Assembly: GCF_010915705.1 (NCBI RefSeq)
Contig: NZ_JAAIKE010000003.1
Location: 186,001 to 250,000, forward strand
From: Pseudotabrizicola algicola
Lineage (GTDB): Bacteria > Pseudomonadota > Alphaproteobacteria > Rhodobacterales > Rhodobacteraceae
DNA length: 64,000 nt
Reading direction: 5' to 3'
Positions 62,030 through 64,000 of the stretch are shown one piece after another. Every line of letters begins with the position of its first letter. The first letter of the stretch is position 1. Position numbers and translations under genes: made by a program. The notes under the pieces are model-generated. The model had not been told where the DNA came from. It ran no database searches and was given only the letters and a program-made list of their open reading frames with translations.

Positions 62030-62686
62030 ATGCCGTCTGTTTTTCTTTCCACCACATCACGCGATATTCCGGTTGTGCCAGAACGCGCCGCGCTGCTTTT
62101 CATCGATGTGCAGAACTTTTCCTGCCATCCCGACGGTGCGGAATGGGCGATGATGCCCCCGGATGAGCGGGCTCAAAAGCGCGATCCCTTCCTTGCCCAT
62201 TTCAACGCGGAAACCCTGCCCCGAATGCAACGGTTGCAGGCGGCCGCGCGGGCGGCGGGGATCGAGGTGATGTATACCACCATCGAGAGCCTGACTCTCG
62301 ATGGGCGTGACCGCAGCCTTGATTACAAGATCAGCGGCTTCAACGTGCCGAAAGGGTCTTGGGACGGCAAGGTGCTGGAGGCCATTGCGCCGCAAGGTGA
62401 TGAGATTGTTCTGCCAAAGTCGTCGTCCAGTGTCTTTGTCTCGACCCACATAGACTACATCCTGCGCAATCTGGGGGTGCAGCAGGTGATCGTTTCGGGC
62501 GTGTTGACCGATCAATGCGTCGAGAGCGCGATCCGCGATGCCTGCGATCTGGGGTATCTGGTGACGCAGGTCACAGATGCCTGTGCCACCTTCGGGCCGG
62601 AGCGGCAGGCTGCCTCGCTGAACGCCATCAAGGGCTATTGCCGCCAGATCACCACCGATGCACTGGTCCGCGAACTCGAGGGCTGA
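62030..62686 (+). CDS. Isochorismatase-fold cysteine hydrolase
   Basis: A 218-residue amidohydrolase-type protein. The catalytic triad is visible: Asp in LLFIDVQNF, Lys in IVLPKSSSSVF and Cys in LTDQCVESAIRDA. Related enzymes hydrolyse N-carbamoyl compounds, ureidoacrylate, nicotinamide or biuret, so a C-N hydrolysis fits the nitrogen-rich pathway. The start follows AAAGG. It is transcribed alone between operator sites 12 and 13. Confidence 0.9.
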   Translation: MPSVFLSTTSRDIPVVPERAALLFIDVQNFSCHPDGAEWAMMPPDERAQKRDPFLAHFNAETLPRMQRLQAAARAAGIEVMYTTIESLTLDGRDRSLDYKISGFNVPKGSWDGKVLEAIAPQGDEIVLPKSSSSVFVSTHIDYILRNLGVQQVIVSGVLTDQCVESAIRDACDLGYLVTQVTDACATFGPERQAASLNAIKGYCRQITTDALVRELEG

Positions 62687-62695
62687 GCGCACTTT

Positions 62696-62719
62696 GGGCG
62701 CTATGCGAACTTTAGTGCG
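62696..62719. promoter_or_regulatory. PcaU-type operator, site 13 (deacetylase gene)
   Basis: Half-sites GGGCG (62696), CGAAC (62706) and GTGCG (62715). The core CGCTATGCGAAC is identical to site 11. It lies 141 nt upstream of the proposed start of the deacetylase gene. Confidence 0.75.
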
Positions 62720-62860
62720 AAAAATGTAGACATGCTGTGGGCGGCTCCTGTAGCATCACGGGGCAATCTGGAAACTTTTGTTTTCAGCGCGCACAGAACA
62801 GCCACAGGGAAACCCGATGCTCCAACTTCGCGCCCACGCCTTTCGCAGGGATCGCCTGTC

Positions 62861-63760
62861 ATGAACCCTGAACGCGTCTGGGAGACGCCGGAAAGCGAAT
62901 GGCGCGCCGTGGTCAATCAGGTGCGCGCCGGACAGGCACTGCGACCCGATCGCTGGCCCAACGGGGCGCGGGCAGCGGTTGCGCTGTCTTTCGACGCCGA
63001 TCACGAGACGTTTGAGCTGGGGCAGGGGCGCGCCGCCATTGGCCGTCTGGCGTGGGGAGAGTTCGGGCGCCGCACGGGCGTGCCGCGTGTGCTGGAGGTT
63101 TTGCGGCGGCATGACGTGCGGGCCACCTTTTTTACGCCCGCCGTCGCCGCGCTGATCGACCCCTACGCGATGCGCCCCATCACCGATGCGGGCCATGAGG
63201 TCGGGGTGCATGGCTGGATGCATGAAAACACCTCGCGTCTGGATCGTGCGACAGAGCGCGAACTGATGCTGCGCGCCCGTGATACGCTGGAACAGATCAC
63301 CGGACAGCGCCCTGTCGGGCACCGCGCGGCGCAATGGGACCTGAGCCCGCATACCATCGAACTGGTCGCAGAGCTCGGCTTTGCCTATGACAGCAGCATG
63401 ATGGCCGATGACGAGTGTTACGAACTCGTCGTCAAGGGCAGGGCCACGGGCCTCGTCGAGGTGCCTGTCGAATGGGTGCGCGATGATGCGGTTTATCTTC
63501 TGTTCAACCGCGACCCCGCCACCCGGCCCTGGACCCCGCCCGAAGCCGTGTTCGACATCTTCCGGCGCGAGTTCGATGCGGCTTTTGACGAGGGCGGCCT
63601 GTTCCAACTGGTGATGCATCCCTTTGTCATCGGCTACCGCTCGCGGATCTGGATTTTGGATCAGTTGATCGCCCATGCCCGCGCGCGCGGTCCGATCTGG
63701 TTCGCGACACATGCGGAAATCGCCGACTGGGTCTGGCGGCACCGCACCGGATCGCAGTGA
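62861..63760 (+). CDS. Polysaccharide deacetylase (NodB-domain) family protein
   Basis: A 299-residue NodB-homology protein without a signal peptide. Metal and catalytic residues appear as Asp-Ala-Asp in SFDADHE and the His pair in GVHGWMHEN; the RAAQWDLSP block is also family-typical. Cytoplasmic members such as PuuE-type allantoinases act on small amides, so a catabolic C-N hydrolase role is plausible here. The start at MNPERVWE is taken from family length; an in-frame ATG at 62732 lacks a ribosome site. It lies 26 nt before the GST gene. Confidence 0.85.
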   Translation: MNPERVWETPESEWRAVVNQVRAGQALRPDRWPNGARAAVALSFDADHETFELGQGRAAIGRLAWGEFGRRTGVPRVLEVLRRHDVRATFFTPAVAALIDPYAMRPITDAGHEVGVHGWMHENTSRLDRATERELMLRARDTLEQITGQRPVGHRAAQWDLSPHTIELVAELGFAYDSSMMADDECYELVVKGRATGLVEVPVEWVRDDAVYLLFNRDPATRPWTPPEAVFDIFRREFDAAFDEGGLFQLVMHPFVIGYRSRIWILDQLIAHARARGPIWFATHAEIADWVWRHRTGSQ

Positions 63761-63786
63761 CTCCATTTTTGCGCAAAGGACACCCC

Positions 63787-64000
63787 ATGCTCAGGTTCTA
63801 TTACAACGCGGCGCCCAACCCCCTGAAGGTGGCGCTTTTTCTGGAAGAGTCCGGTCTCGCCTATGAGGGCATCGCGGTAGACACAAAGCGCGGCCAGCAG
63901 CACGAACCGGCCTATTTGGCGATCAACCCCAACGCCAAGGTTCCCGCTCTGGTTGACGGCGATGTGGTGGTGTTCGACAGCAACGCGATCCTTCTCTATC
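63787..64000 (+). CDS. Glutathione S-transferase, partial (C-terminus beyond window)
   Basis: The first 71 residues of a GST. The thioredoxin-like domain is clear: MLRFYYNAAPNPLKVALFLEE-type start, then NPNAKVPALVDGDVVVFDSNAILLY, with the cis-Pro in KVPAL and the glutathione-binding Asp-Ser pair. It follows the deacetylase by 26 nt with AAAGGA upstream and is probably cotranscribed. It may be a detoxification or isomerase step; function open. Confidence 0.86.
   Translation, partial: MLRFYYNAAPNPLKVALFLEESGLAYEGIAVDTKRGQQHEPAYLAINPNAKVPALVDGDVVVFDSNAILLY

Noticed and set aside
1-64000. Mobile elements, CRISPR arrays, tRNA or rRNA genes
   Set aside because: I found no transposase, integrase, direct-repeat array, or recognisable stable RNA sequence; the cluster may still have been acquired, but nothing here shows the ends.

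Overview
This window looks like chromosomal (or large-plasmid) DNA of a high-GC alphaproteobacterium, most likely of the Rhodobacteraceae/Roseobacter group. That is inferred from base composition, from many twin-arginine or Sec-exported binding proteins, from abundant ABC and TRAP importers, and from PcaU-type and LysR regulators; no rRNA or tRNA is present to prove it. Coding density is very high, mostly in tightly overlapping operons. I see no insertion sequence, CRISPR array, phage gene or RNA gene. The only non-coding stretch above 300 bases is 4866-5204.

Region A (1-11769) looks like an aromatic-compound module. A Liv-type ABC importer (livM partial, livH, livF, livG, binding protein) and an SDR are read leftward. 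They are divergent from a XylR_N/V4R-sensor regulator with a degenerate AAA+ domain. A second leftward operon encodes a hydroxyquinol-type intradiol dioxygenase, a VOC ring-cleaving dioxygenase, a small alpha/beta hydrolase and a second Liv-type binding protein paralogous to the first. It is divergent from a LysR regulator.

Region B (about 11.8-64 kb) is a very large catabolic supercluster. In order it holds: an AbgB-like M20 amidohydrolase and M24 hydrolase; a Dpp-type importer; an aldo/keto reductase-Rid fusion divergent from an ATP-NAD-kinase-like protein; a split glycine-decarboxylase-like pair without H or T protein; a DadA-type FAD oxidase; a DHDPS-family lyase; SDR plus old-yellow enzyme divergent from a TIM-barrel isomerase; an SDR divergent from a lambda-crystallin-type dehydrogenase, a fused HcnAB-like flavoprotein and an HcnC-like oxidase; an IclR/PcaU-type regulator; and a carbohydrate-type ABC importer in one operon with a second DHDPS-family lyase, two SDRs, a class III aminotransferase and a GabD-like aldehyde dehydrogenase. 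Further right come a second M24 hydrolase with a second Dpp importer, a PuuA-like glutamine-synthetase homologue with a TRAP importer, a SnoaL-like protein, a Pot-type ABC importer, an isochorismatase-fold hydrolase, a NodB-type deacetylase and a partial GST.

The unifying signal in region B is a repeated operator. Nearly every promoter gap between 11.85 and 62.72 kb carries half-sites arranged YGMAC-N4-GTKCG, usually extended to a third half-site as GTKCG-N5-YGMAC. I found thirteen copies, always intergenic, none in region A. The pattern resembles the palindrome-plus-direct-repeat sites of PcaU/PobR/PcaR regulators, and the single IclR/PcaU-type gene in the window (35380-36258) carries one in its own promoter. 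I infer that this protein controls the whole ~50 kb as one regulon with five import systems. The enzymes suggest uptake and breakdown of amino or amide-containing compounds (amide hydrolysis, amine oxidation, imine/enamine handling, transamination, semialdehyde oxidation), but the true substrate cannot be read from the sequence.
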